16,211 bases of DNA from Acidimicrobiales bacterium (GCA_030039575.1 JASHVH010000496.1:1-16211), one strand, 5' to 3'. Positions 1-7,163 are shown, counted from the stretch's first letter. Numbers and translations are program-made. Notes: a model not told the origin generated them from the letters alone.

Positions 1-405
1 CTTGCCGGTGAGTAGCCGTCGACCAGGAGCCTGGCGCGTACCGGCGCCCAACTTCGCTCCCCCTCAGGGGGGTACCGCAACGCCCCAACTATGGCGGTGG
101 CCTCCTCGGCCGTGTCGACCATCGGGACGATGACGCCCTGAGCGCCGTAGTCCACCGCCTGCATCGCCACGGCTAAGTTCGTCTTCCAGGGGATCCTGAC
201 AAAAGCCGGGACGTCCTGCGCGTTGATCACCTGAAGCAGCGGCATCAGCGACTCCACCGAGCCGACTTGCCCGTGCTGCATGTCGACGCACATCCAGTCG
301 TAGCCCGCCCGCGCCAGTAGCTCGGTTGCCAACGGGGCGGGCATGACGGACCACGCCCCAAAAGCGACGCCTTTCGCTTCGATGACGTCTTGCAGGCTCT
401 TCACC
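1..405 (-). CDS. HpcH/HpaI-family aldolase, 3' truncated by window edge, apparent frameshift near N-terminus
   Basis: This family contains class II, metal-dependent aldolases that cleave 2-keto-3-deoxy sugar acids or 4-hydroxy-2-keto acids to pyruvate plus an aldehyde. From ATG 344 down to base 1 there are 114 open codons in one frame, reading MPAPLATELLARAGYDWMCV, then DMQHG, FVRIPW, GVIVPMVDTAEEA and RYPPEGERSW. These match the family core: the His of DMQHG and the Arg of FVR correspond to catalytic His45 and Arg70 of E. coli HpaI. The usual DxEH is DMQH here. The expected N-terminal strand (VKSLQDVIEAKGVAF) is encoded just upstream from GTG 405 (or GTG 408), behind AAAAGGGG, but in a different frame. 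The two frames join only if the A5 run at 360-364 is one base shorter. In the core frame there is a stop at 402-404 and no start before ATG 344. A sequencing indel or a genuine broken gene fits best. The substrate cannot be told. Confidence 0.8.
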
Positions 406-463
406 ACGCCCCCTTTTCTAAATTCTGGGCCGTTTATCGGCTTCCGGCGCCACACCGGGCCCC

Positions 464-482
464 TAACTGCCGTCAACAGTTA
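464..482 (-). promoter_or_regulatory. Candidate operator: inverted repeat upstream of the aldolase
   Basis: TAACTG (464-469) and CAGTTA (477-482) form a perfect 6-bp inverted repeat with a 7-base spacer, about 60 bases upstream of the aldolase start. On the minus strand the spacer contains TTGACG, a good -35-like hexamer, but I see no convincing -10 about 17 bases beyond it. The repeat could be a repressor site over a promoter; this is inference from symmetry and position only. Confidence 0.3.
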
Positions 483-532
483 AACCTAGCTCGCCGGCCG
501 ATAAGCTGCCGTCACAGCTCCCCGGCTTTGAC

Positions 533-555
533 AATGCCGGCGGGGTTCCGGCGTT
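533..555. other. Hairpin-forming inverted repeat in the aldolase/U32 intergenic gap
   Basis: AATGCCGG (533-540) pairs with CCGGCGTT (548-555), eight pairs including one G-T, around a 7-base loop. It lies in the 256-base gap between the U32-like gene stop and the aldolase start. There is no T-run on either side, so it is a weak intrinsic terminator at best. It may be a Rho-assisted or processing hairpin after the U32-like gene. Apart from this repeat and the one at 464-482, the gap (406-661) shows no gene. Confidence 0.3.
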
Positions 556-661
556 CGTAGTGGCGGTCGTCGCGTTTTCCCATGCGATGTTCGGCCTTTG
601 CGCGGGGTACTCACGCCGTGCCCCGTGAGCCTCACCAACCAAACCTTCGGATGGTGGGCCC

Positions 662-1609
662 TCAGGGCGCCGGCACCCCCAAGCCCTTGGCCCCGGGCCC
701 AGATTGGACCAGGCCAGGGCTGAGGCGCTGGAGCCACTCGAGGGCGATGGCGGCCCGCCGCACTTTTTCACGCGTAATGGCGATGAGATCGTTACGGAGA
801 TGAAGCCCGCTTGGGTAGAGCCCCCGCGAATTTCGTAGCCCGAACTTGGCGTACATCGGTGCGGCGACGGTGACTAGGTCCCCCACTTCATGACCTCTGA
901 CGATCCCACCCGTGCCGTCTGGGGACTCGACGTAGAGGTCGATCGGCAGTTCGGACACCGACCGCAGTTCGCCCAACTGGCCCAGGGTCATGTCGGAGGG
1001 CACGTTTATGGTGGACGCGCCCAGCCGCTCCAATTGTGCGAAGGTGGCCGGGTTTGTCGGCGCCAGGAGCGCCGATACCTTCCAGACAGTCTCGGAGGGC
1101 AACTCTCCTCGCCGTTGCGAGTCGGCCAAAACCTCGAGCAACCCGCTGTCTGCGACCAGAAAGCTGCGGATGCCCTGCTCGCCGGCGCGCTGGACGTCTT
1201 CGAAGGCGTAGCGCAATTGGCGAGCGCCCCTGACCCGGCCGGCGAACCCGGGGCCGTCCGGCGCCCGCGACGAAGCTCCGAGGTCCCATTCGTCTCGTGG
1301 GCCGACGAACAGGGACACCTCGGTACCACGGTCAGCACCGATCTTCGCCATTTCGCGCAGTTCGTGTTCCGAGAGCATCATGGCCCCGCTGCCCTGAGAA
1401 ACCCGGTTGACGAGGAGCCCAAGCTCATCCGCCGTCTCGAAGACGGCGCCGAGCGCCTCGGGCCCCTCGACGCTCGGGATCTCGACCCGGAAATGAGCGC
1501 CGTCCGGGAACCGGTGCGGGCTTGGAGGGGGTGAGGTCTCGGGTTGCGTCCCCATCCGCAGTACCACCTCGGTGCTCTTGCGGATATTGGCCGGTGTTCC
1601 TTCGGTCAT
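662..1609 (-). CDS. U32-peptidase-like TIM-barrel protein of unknown function
   Basis: The 315-residue product resembles actinobacterial proteins usually labelled 'U32 family peptidase'. Recognisable blocks are SGAMMLSEHEL (about 74-84), EVSLFVGPRDEWDLGA (97-112), GARQLRYAFEDVQRA (128-142), FLVADSGLLEVLA (150-162), KVSALLAPTNPATF (177-190), INVPSDMTLGQL (201-212), YVESPDGTGGIVR (226-238) and KFGLRNSRGLYPSG (255-268). Regularly spaced hydrophobic strands and polar loop ends suggest a TIM barrel. No signal peptide or membrane segment is seen. The classical U32 signature with paired cysteines is absent (I find no cysteine in the protein), so protease activity is doubtful. The first 35 residues are low-complexity and probably disordered. 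ATG 1609 has a strong AGGAGGTG site a few bases upstream. It reads toward the aldolase, so a shared sugar-acid or keto-acid role is possible, but this is inference. Confidence 0.6.
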   Translation of the reverse strand: MTEGTPANIRKSTEVVLRMGTQPETSPPPSPHRFPDGAHFRVEIPSVEGPEALGAVFETADELGLLVNRVSQGSGAMMLSEHELREMAKIGADRGTEVSLFVGPRDEWDLGASSRAPDGPGFAGRVRGARQLRYAFEDVQRAGEQGIRSFLVADSGLLEVLADSQRRGELPSETVWKVSALLAPTNPATFAQLERLGASTINVPSDMTLGQLGELRSVSELPIDLYVESPDGTGGIVRGHEVGDLVTVAAPMYAKFGLRNSRGLYPSGLHLRNDLIAITREKVRRAAIALEWLQRLSPGLVQSGPGAKGLGVPAP

Positions 1610-1714
1610 CAGGCACCTCCTGGGCCCAGCCTAACGGCGCCGCCAGTGACCCGGACGGGCCCTCGGCTTGGCGCCACGGGCTGTCTAACGCCGTTGCGGT
1701 GGTGCCGGCCTCCA

Positions 1715-1761
1715 GACTGGGAACGATAAGTGTTGTCTGGCGACACTTTTCGTTCCCAGTC
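1715..1761. terminator. Long near-perfect inverted repeat downstream of the sigma factor gene
   Basis: Arms 1715-1733 and 1743-1761 are 19 bases each and pair with a single mismatch (T against A in the GATAAG/GAAAAG part). The 9-base centre TGTCTGGCG can pair further through G-C and G-T. The stem is the strongest in the window. It begins 36 bases past the sigma factor stop and lies about 106 bases before the U32-like start, both genes reading left. With no T-run it would be a non-canonical terminator, as is common in actinobacteria. Alternatively it is an operator or processing site for the U32-like gene. The rest of 1610-1797 shows no gene. Confidence 0.5.
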
Positions 1762-1797
1762 CGAACTCTGGCGAGTTGGTTGGGCGAACGCCTGGAG

Positions 1798-2463
1798 TCA
1801 GGCGGCCGTGACGCCTTCGTCCTCGACCAGGCGCCGCAGGTGCTGAAGACACCGGGCGCGCGTCGGGCCGATGCTCCCGATCGGCATTTCCAAGAGCTGG
1901 GAGAGGTCCTTGTACCCCACGGGGTCGTCGGTAACGAGAAGGGAAAGCAACTGTTGGCAGCGAGGTTTTAGGCGCGCCCAGGCTGCTCGGAGCACGGCCT
2001 CTTGTTCGCCTGCAATCGGGCGGGCGTCGGGTTCCGGAAGGTGCCTGTCCGGCATATTGGCCAACATTTGATCAGCGCCGGGGTGGTAACGTGCCGCTCG
2101 CTTGACCAGCTGAAGGCTCTCGCGGCGGGCGGTGGTAGCCAGCCAGCCGCCTATCCTCTCCGGCTGCTCGACCCGGTGGATGTTCTCCACCAGCCGGAGC
2201 CAAGTTGTCTGCTGGAGCTCGGCGACGTCTGCGGAGCTGAGCCGGTAGCGACGGCCGGTAGCCGCGATCATCATGCCAAAACGATCGACCAACTCGCCCC
2301 AGGCCGCCGGGTTCCCGTCCCTCGCTTCCCGGACCACAGCCGGGACCGACGCCGATCGCAGCCATGCTCTGTTCGCGGTGGCAGCAGTACCCCCCGGTCC
2401 TTCTCCGTCCACTTGGGCGGTGGCACCGGGCCCGCCGGTCGGGCCACTTCCTGGAACTGTCAT
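1798..2463 (-). CDS. ECF-type RNA polymerase sigma factor (sigma-70 family)
   Basis: The 221-residue form starts at ATG 2463, which has AAGGAAGAGGG just upstream. An in-frame ATG at 2532 would add 23 residues but has no visible ribosome binding site. Region 2 is clear at about residues 44-125: VREARDGNPAAWGELVDRFG, the conserved DVAELQQTTWLRLVENI of region 2.2-2.3, then the WLATTARRESLQLVKR segment of region 2.4. Region 4 lies at about 157-215 and ends in a helix-turn-helix (YKDLSQLLEMPIGSIGPTRARCLQHLRRL). Regions 1.2 and 3 are missing, as expected for ECF factors. The N-terminal 40 residues are Gly/Pro-rich and probably disordered. No anti-sigma gene lies on either side, so control is likely transcriptional or by a distant partner. 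The target regulon cannot be read from the sequence. Confidence 0.88.
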   Translation of the reverse strand: MTVPGSGPTGGPGATAQVDGEGPGGTAATANRAWLRSASVPAVVREARDGNPAAWGELVDRFGMMIAATGRRYRLSSADVAELQQTTWLRLVENIHRVEQPERIGGWLATTARRESLQLVKRAARYHPGADQMLANMPDRHLPEPDARPIAGEQEAVLRAAWARLKPRCQQLLSLLVTDDPVGYKDLSQLLEMPIGSIGPTRARCLQHLRRLVEDEGVTAA

Positions 2464-2579
2464 GGTCCCTCTTCCTTGAGCGCAGTTGGTGGGCAATTTG
2501 TTGGTGCCTCGGGCAGTGGGGGGCGTGTTCATGTATTTCGGACGTCGTTATGAAGCGGTGTTCGAACTTTCGGTTACTC

Positions 2580-2601
2580 GCCTGGGGTTGGCGCCCCAGG
2601 C
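2580..2601. terminator. GC-rich hairpin between the MMPL gene and the sigma factor gene
   Basis: GCCTGGGG (2580-2587) and CCCCAGGC (2594-2601) form a perfect 8-bp stem with a 6-base loop (TTGGCG). It lies about 136 bases past the stop of the leftward MMPL gene and upstream of the leftward sigma factor gene. It could end MMPL transcription before the sigma factor is reached. No T-run follows on the minus strand. Nothing else is recognisable in 2464-2737: no clear -35/-10 pair for the sigma factor gene could be assigned. Confidence 0.35.
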
Positions 2602-2737
2602 TTTGGGTGGGCAAATGGGCCCTAAAGACGTCAGCGCCCCCGGCTCGAGGTTGGGCAGTCGTAGCCTCGGCTTTGGCGAGGCGACGCTGCCGTCTCCCGC
2701 TGCCGGGGACGCCGAACATTCGGATTAGCGCATGGAA

Positions 2738-4981
2738 TCAGTCGGCCACTCGGGCAGGCACCTTGAGGAACTTGTCCCCTTCGGCCCAACTCGGTTCGCA
2801 GACCGGCTCTGCGGCGAGCCGGGCCGACCGGGCCCAGGACAACCATCTCGGCAGGTACCAGCTGCGCTCGCCCAGCATGACAAGCAACGAGGGCAGCAGC
2901 ACCAGGCGCACGACCGTGGCGTCGAGCAGGACGGCGGCGGCCAGCCCGACCCCAAGTTGCTTGAAGTCCTGCATGGAGAGGGTGGCGAAGACGGCGAAGA
3001 CGGCGACCATGATGATGGCGGCGCTGGTCACCACGCCGGCGCTCGCCCGCAGCCCTTCCGAGACGGCCTGGCTGGTGGTCAGGCCTCGGTCGCGGGCCTC
3101 ACGGATCCGGGATGTAACGAACACGTGATAATCCATCGACAGCCCGAACAGGACGGCGAATAGGAACAGGGGGATCCAGGATTCGACCGCTCCAACGGCG
3201 TGAGTGCCGACGAGGCTGGCCCCCCACCCGTGCTGGAAAACGGCAGTCATGACCCCGTAAGCCACGGCTACGGAGAGGGCGTCGAGCACGATCGTGATCG
3301 CGGCCAGCACCAGCGACCGCAGGGCGAGGAGCATCAGTACGAACGCACTGACGAGGACGAAGGCGAAGGCTCGGAGGGCGGCCTGGTGCAGGGCGGTGTT
3401 GTAGTCGAGGCTTTGGGCCAGGTCGCCGTCGACGTACGCTCGCGCCGCGGGCACATGCTCGAAGGCCACCGGGACGAGCTTGTCCCTCAGCAAGATGAGC
3501 GCCCGTTGTGAGGCCTGGTCGGAACCATTTCCGGCCAGCGGCGCTTGCAGTTCGGCCACTCCCGCTGAGGGGAACACCTGCAGTTGGAGTGGTTGACGCA
3601 AGGTACCGGTGCTGAGGGCGGCGTGCTCCAAGGATGCCTCCGCCCGGCGCACGTCGAGGGCGCGGACATCCCTCGCTTTGATGACCACTTGGGCTGGGCT
3701 GGGCGTGCCCGGGAACTGCGCCGCGATCTGGCGGGCGGTCGCCGCCTGGGGGTTGTTGTAAGGGAGGAGCTGGGTCAGGCTGAGGCTCTCGGTGTGCATG
3801 CTCAGGGCGGGTGCGGCGATGCCGAGCAGCACCACGCCGGCAAGCACGGCGGACAGCTTCGGCCTGGCCACGACCCGGCTCACCACCCATCCGCTCACCC
3901 CGCCGCCTGTCGCCGCCCTGGTCACCCTGCCGCGGCGGCGCGGTGGCCTCAACCGGCCGCGCTCGACCCGGTCACCCAGCCAGGAGAGCACCGCCGGCAG
4001 CACCGTGACGGACGCGAGCATGGCCACCAGGACCACCACTATTGCTGCTATCCCCAGGCTTTCGAAGGTCGTCATGCCGGAAATGAGCATGCCCGCCATC
4101 CCGCTGATCACGACGAGGCCCGAGACGAGCACGGACCGCCCGGACGTGGCCGCGGCTACTGCCAGTGCCTCCTGACTGCTGCGCCCGGCGGCTCGCTCTT
4201 GGCGTTCCCGCCGCAGGTAGAAGAGGCTGTAGTCGACGCCGACAGCGAGGCCGATCAACAACATGACCGAATTGGAGTAGCTGCTCAGGGCCACCACGTG
4301 GCTGAGCAAGTCGGCTAGGCCAAGAGCAGCGACAAATGCGCTGAGCGCCAATAAGACCGGGAGCAACGCTGCTACCACCGCTCCGAAGGCCACGAGCAAG
4401 ATGCCGATAGCGAGAGGAACAGCCGTCCATTCGGCGCGCGCAAAATTGCTGCCGATCGTATTGTTCAGCGCCTGCTGGCCACTGGCATCTCCTGTCTCTT
4501 GCAGCGAGAAACCGGCATTGGCGGCCTGGGCGCGTGACACGGCGGCCATAACTGTCCCTACCTTGCCGTCGTCGCCAGGCTTCATATCGAAACGCACCAG
4601 CGCGTAGTGACCGTCTCCCGAAATGAGCCCGTCCGAATAGGGGCTTTCGACCTGCCGCACGAGCCCTGTGGCGCCGACCTCGTCCAAAACTGTCGCCACC
4701 GCCTGGTGGAAAAGGGACGAGCCGGCTGTTTTTGAAGCGCGCTGGCTATGGACGAGGACCAACTCCACCGCCGGGTCCCCGATCCTCGCGTCCGCCAGAA
4801 TTTTCTCGGCCTGTCCGGAACCACCCGCCAATTGCTGGTAATTCGCCAGGCTGGACTGGCCCGAACCGCTACCCAGGACCACCACGAGGACCACAAAAAA
4901 CAGCCAACCCAGGATGGCTGCTCTCCGGTGCCGGGCGCTCCACCCGCCCAGCGTCGCCGCAATATTGCGTTTGCTAGTCAA
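2738..4981 (-). CDS. MMPL/RND-family membrane transporter
   Basis: This 747-residue protein is a typical MMPL (mycobacterial membrane protein large) exporter of the RND superfamily, using proton flow to move lipids, drugs or other hydrophobic molecules outward. It has the two-repeat layout: a first membrane helix (AAILGWLFFVVLVVVLG, about 22-38), an extracytoplasmic domain, a helix bundle containing GVDYSLFYLRRERQ (about 248-261), a basic cytoplasmic linker, then the second helix, domain and bundle with GLSMDYHVFVTSRIRE (about 613-628). The Asp-Tyr pairs in these two motifs are the conserved proton-relay positions. The start chosen is TTG 4981 with AAAGGAGG six bases upstream; an in-frame ATG at 5065 would add 28 basic residues and has no ribosome binding site. 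It is divergent from a histidine kinase/response regulator pair, which probably controls it. The substrate is unknown. Confidence 0.9.
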   Translation of the reverse strand: MTSKRNIAATLGGWSARHRRAAILGWLFFVVLVVVLGSGSGQSSLANYQQLAGGSGQAEKILADARIGDPAVELVLVHSQRASKTAGSSLFHQAVATVLDEVGATGLVRQVESPYSDGLISGDGHYALVRFDMKPGDDGKVGTVMAAVSRAQAANAGFSLQETGDASGQQALNNTIGSNFARAEWTAVPLAIGILLVAFGAVVAALLPVLLALSAFVAALGLADLLSHVVALSSYSNSVMLLIGLAVGVDYSLFYLRRERQERAAGRSSQEALAVAAATSGRSVLVSGLVVISGMAGMLISGMTTFESLGIAAIVVVLVAMLASVTVLPAVLSWLGDRVERGRLRPPRRRGRVTRAATGGGVSGWVVSRVVARPKLSAVLAGVVLLGIAAPALSMHTESLSLTQLLPYNNPQAATARQIAAQFPGTPSPAQVVIKARDVRALDVRRAEASLEHAALSTGTLRQPLQLQVFPSAGVAELQAPLAGNGSDQASQRALILLRDKLVPVAFEHVPAARAYVDGDLAQSLDYNTALHQAALRAFAFVLVSAFVLMLLALRSLVLAAITIVLDALSVAVAYGVMTAVFQHGWGASLVGTHAVGAVESWIPLFLFAVLFGLSMDYHVFVTSRIREARDRGLTTSQAVSEGLRASAGVVTSAAIIMVAVFAVFATLSMQDFKQLGVGLAAAVLLDATVVRLVLLPSLLVMLGERSWYLPRWLSWARSARLAAEPVCEPSWAEGDKFLKVPARVAD

Positions 4982-5084
4982 TTTGGGCCTCCTTTGACCA
5001 CGTAACCGGCGCCGGCGATCACCGGCTCTCGACTGACGGTAAAGAAAGCCCTTCTCGCCGCCCATACGGCTAGGCGGCGTCTTT

Positions 5085-5104
5085 GGGTGTACCTAAGTAC
5101 ACCC
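5085..5104. promoter_or_regulatory. Candidate operator: perfect palindrome in the MMPL/kinase divergent region
   Basis: GGGTGTAC (5085-5092) and GTACACCC (5097-5104) are perfect 8-base arms around CTAA. The site lies between the divergent MMPL gene and the kinase gene. Its TAC...GTA core resembles the inverted heptamers bound by NarL/LuxR-type response regulators, and such a regulator is encoded two genes away. Binding is inference. A second perfect palindrome, CCCGAATTCGGG, follows directly at 5104-5115. Confidence 0.45.
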
Positions 5105-5151
5105 CCGAATTCGGGCCCCAGGCCCACTGTGCAAGCCTCTGCCTAGCGGCC

Positions 5152-6549
5152 ATGCTGATGGGCATGGGACCTCTGGCTTCAGCCCAACCGCCGGCCCCGT
5201 TGCGCTTCGGCAGGGGGCGCGAACCGCGTCCGACCTGGCGGGACCGGATGTCCAGGGGCCTGGTCGCCACCGGCAGAGGGGTGCTCTTCGTCGGCTTCGT
5301 GGTGGCCTCCGCCGCGCTCTGGGCCGCCCTCTCGGTGGCGCTGACGTTTTCCTTCCTGGGTTTTGGGCTGTTGCTCATCCCGCCCGCGTTGTTGGCCATG
5401 CGGCGCCTGGCCAACCTCTATCGCAGGGCTTCGACGGCTTGGTGCGGGGTGCCGATCGCCGTCCCTTATCGCCGGTTTCGCGATGGGAGGGACGGCACCG
5501 GTCGTGATGGCGGAGACGAACCGGAGGGCATCTGGCGGCACTCGTTGCGGCTCAGCGGCAAGCTATTGTCAGACCCGGCTACCTGGCGCGACTTGCTGTG
5601 GTTGTTGTTGGACCCGTGCGTCGGCTGGGTTTTGACGCTCCTTCCCCTGGTACTGGTCCTGTGGGGGCTTTTCGGCGTCGCCATGCCCGGCATCCAGGGA
5701 ACGCTGCGGTCGGGCGGCTGGGACCACTGGTACGCCTTCATCCCAGTCACCGGCCAACTGACGGCCTCGTTATGCGTTCTATTGGGCCTCGTCTTCATCT
5801 GGTCCGGGCTGCGGTCGGCGCCGTGGTGGTTGCGTACATACGGCCGTTTCGCCAGCTCACTGCTGTCACCGACGCCGAAAGCACAGCTCGCGTTGCAGGT
5901 CGGCCACCTGACCAAAACCCGGGCCGAGGCAGTCGACAGCGGCGCCGCCGAACTGCGGCGCATAGAACGTGACCTGCACGACGGTGCTCAGGCCCGGTTG
6001 GTGGCGATGGGCATGACGCTCGGTGCGGCCGAGCAGCTCGTCGTGGACAACCCCGCGGCGGCGCGGGCCCTGCTGATCGAGGCCAGGGACTCGTCGGCCA
6101 AGGCCCTGGCCGAGCTGCGGGACCTGGTGAGGGGCATTCACCCACCGGTGCTGGCCGACCGTGGGTTGGTCGACGCGGTCAGAGCTCTGGCGCTGGACAG
6201 CCCGCTTCAGGTCGACGTCACGAGCGACCTCGCCGGGCGCCCGCCCGCGCCGATCGAGTCGGCTGTCTACTTCGCCATCAGCGAATTGCTGACGAACGCA
6301 TCCAAGCACTCAGGGGCTCGCCACGTCTCCGTGGAGCTGCGCCACCCGGGCCCGGCGCTGCGGGCCCTTGTTAGCGATGACGGGAGCGGAGGGGCGGACC
6401 CAGCCGCCGGCTCTGGGCTGCGGGGCATCGAGCGGCGTTTGGCCACCTTCGACGGCGTGCTCGTTGTCCTGAGCCCGGTTGGTGGGCCGACCACTATTAC
6501 GATCGACGTCCCGTGCGAGTTGTCATCGCCGAAGACCTCTTCCTCCTGA
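5152..6549 (+). CDS. Sensor histidine kinase with putative membrane sensor domain (NarL-type two-component system)
   Basis: Membrane kinase of the HisKA_3/HATPase class. The first half carries four hydrophobic segments, at about residues 42-82 (two) and 147-217 (two), arranged as in the 'putative sensor' domain of actinobacterial kinases. The phosphoacceptor block reads RRIERDLHDGAQARLVAMGM, with the His at about residue 276. The ATP-binding part has the N box ELLTNASKHS (about 378-387), the DDGSGG loop and GSGLRGIERRL. Start choice is uncertain: ATG 5152, 5158 and 5164 are in frame (465 residues from the first), a TTG at 5083 would extend the protein through the palindrome region, and none has a good ribosome binding site. 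The stop overlaps the response regulator gene by 37 bases, so the two are translated together. The signal sensed is unknown; divergence from the MMPL gene suggests envelope stress or a toxic amphiphile (inference). Confidence 0.9.
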   Translation: MLMGMGPLASAQPPAPLRFGRGREPRPTWRDRMSRGLVATGRGVLFVGFVVASAALWAALSVALTFSFLGFGLLLIPPALLAMRRLANLYRRASTAWCGVPIAVPYRRFRDGRDGTGRDGGDEPEGIWRHSLRLSGKLLSDPATWRDLLWLLLDPCVGWVLTLLPLVLVLWGLFGVAMPGIQGTLRSGGWDHWYAFIPVTGQLTASLCVLLGLVFIWSGLRSAPWWLRTYGRFASSLLSPTPKAQLALQVGHLTKTRAEAVDSGAAELRRIERDLHDGAQARLVAMGMTLGAAEQLVVDNPAAARALLIEARDSSAKALAELRDLVRGIHPPVLADRGLVDAVRALALDSPLQVDVTSDLAGRPPAPIESAVYFAISELLTNASKHSGARHVSVELRHPGPALRALVSDDGSGGADPAAGSGLRGIERRLATFDGVLVVLSPVGGPTTITIDVPCELSSPKTSSS

Positions 6550-7163
6550 GGGACGGCCTGACCCGGCTGCTCGAAGCCCACGGGTGCGACGTCGTGGGAG
6601 CGGTGGGGACGGGGCCCGGGTTGCTGGCCGCGGTGGCTGAACAGCGGCCGGACATCGCCGTCGTCGACGTGCGGTTGCCGCCCTCCTTCACCGACGAGGG
6701 GTTACGTGCTGCGCTCCAAGCCCGGCAGGAGTTCCCCGGTTTCCCGGTGCTGGTGCTATCTCAGTACGTGGAACAGCTCTACGCCCGGGAGCTGCTGGCT
6801 GACGGCTCCGGCGGTGTCGGGTACCTGCTGAAGGACCGGGTCTTCGAAAGTTCGCAGTTCGTGGACGCGCTGCGCAGGGTCGCCGCCGGCGGGACGGCCA
6901 TGGACCCCGAGGTCATTGCCCGCTTGCTGGCGCACAGCTCCGGCCAACGCTCGGGCACGCTCGCTTCCCTGTCCAAGCGGGAGAGGGACGTGCTGGCACT
7001 GATGGCAGAAGGACGTTCGAACGCCGCCATCGCCGAGCGGTTGGTGGTAAGCGAGAGGGCGGTGGCCAAGCACACCGCGTCGATATTCATGAAGCTCGAC
7101 CTGGCCCCGTCGGACGATGACAACCGCCGTGTCCTGGCGGTGCTCGCGTACCTGGGCCGCTAA
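6513..7163 (+). CDS. NarL/LuxR-family response regulator
   Basis: This 216-residue regulator is the partner of the kinase. The receiver domain starts MRVVIAEDLFLLRDG, with acidic residues at 7-8 and the phosphoacceptor Asp at about 52 in AVVDVRLPP; the Lys of GYLLKDR completes the active site. The DNA-binding part is a LuxR-type helix-turn-helix at about 152-197 (LSKRERDVLALMAEGRSNAA, then IAERLVVSERAVAKHTASIF). The GTG start at 6513 lies inside the kinase gene (37-base overlap in another frame) with no ribosome binding site of its own, which points to translational coupling. Likely targets are its own operon and the divergent MMPL gene via the palindromes at 5085-5115, but that is inferred from layout. 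Confidence 0.92.
   Translation: MRVVIAEDLFLLRDGLTRLLEAHGCDVVGAVGTGPGLLAAVAEQRPDIAVVDVRLPPSFTDEGLRAALQARQEFPGFPVLVLSQYVEQLYARELLADGSGGVGYLLKDRVFESSQFVDALRRVAAGGTAMDPEVIARLLAHSSGQRSGTLASLSKRERDVLALMAEGRSNAAIAERLVVSERAVAKHTASIFMKLDLAPSDDDNRRVLAVLAYLGR

Noticed and set aside
64..354. 96-codon minus-strand open frame at the left edge
   Set aside because: It is the continuation of the N-terminal aldolase frame past the A5 run; its translation is Arg/Gly-rich and lacks any aldolase motif, while the neighbouring frame reads the full aldolase core.
890..1534. 214-codon open frame antisense to the U32-like gene
   Set aside because: No ribosome binding site or domain; the minus-strand frame has family-like conserved blocks.
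2470..2580. Possible promoter for the sigma factor gene (GTAACC and CATAAC on the minus strand)
   Set aside because: Spacing and hexamers do not fit a sigma-A or a clear ECF promoter, so I could not support a call.
2072..2719. 215-codon minus-strand open frame overlapping the sigma factor gene
   Set aside because: Arg-rich shadow in another frame; the sigma factor frame carries both sigma domains.
5006..5015. CCGGCGCCGG palindrome upstream of the MMPL gene
   Set aside because: Short and made only of G and C, which is common by chance at this base composition.
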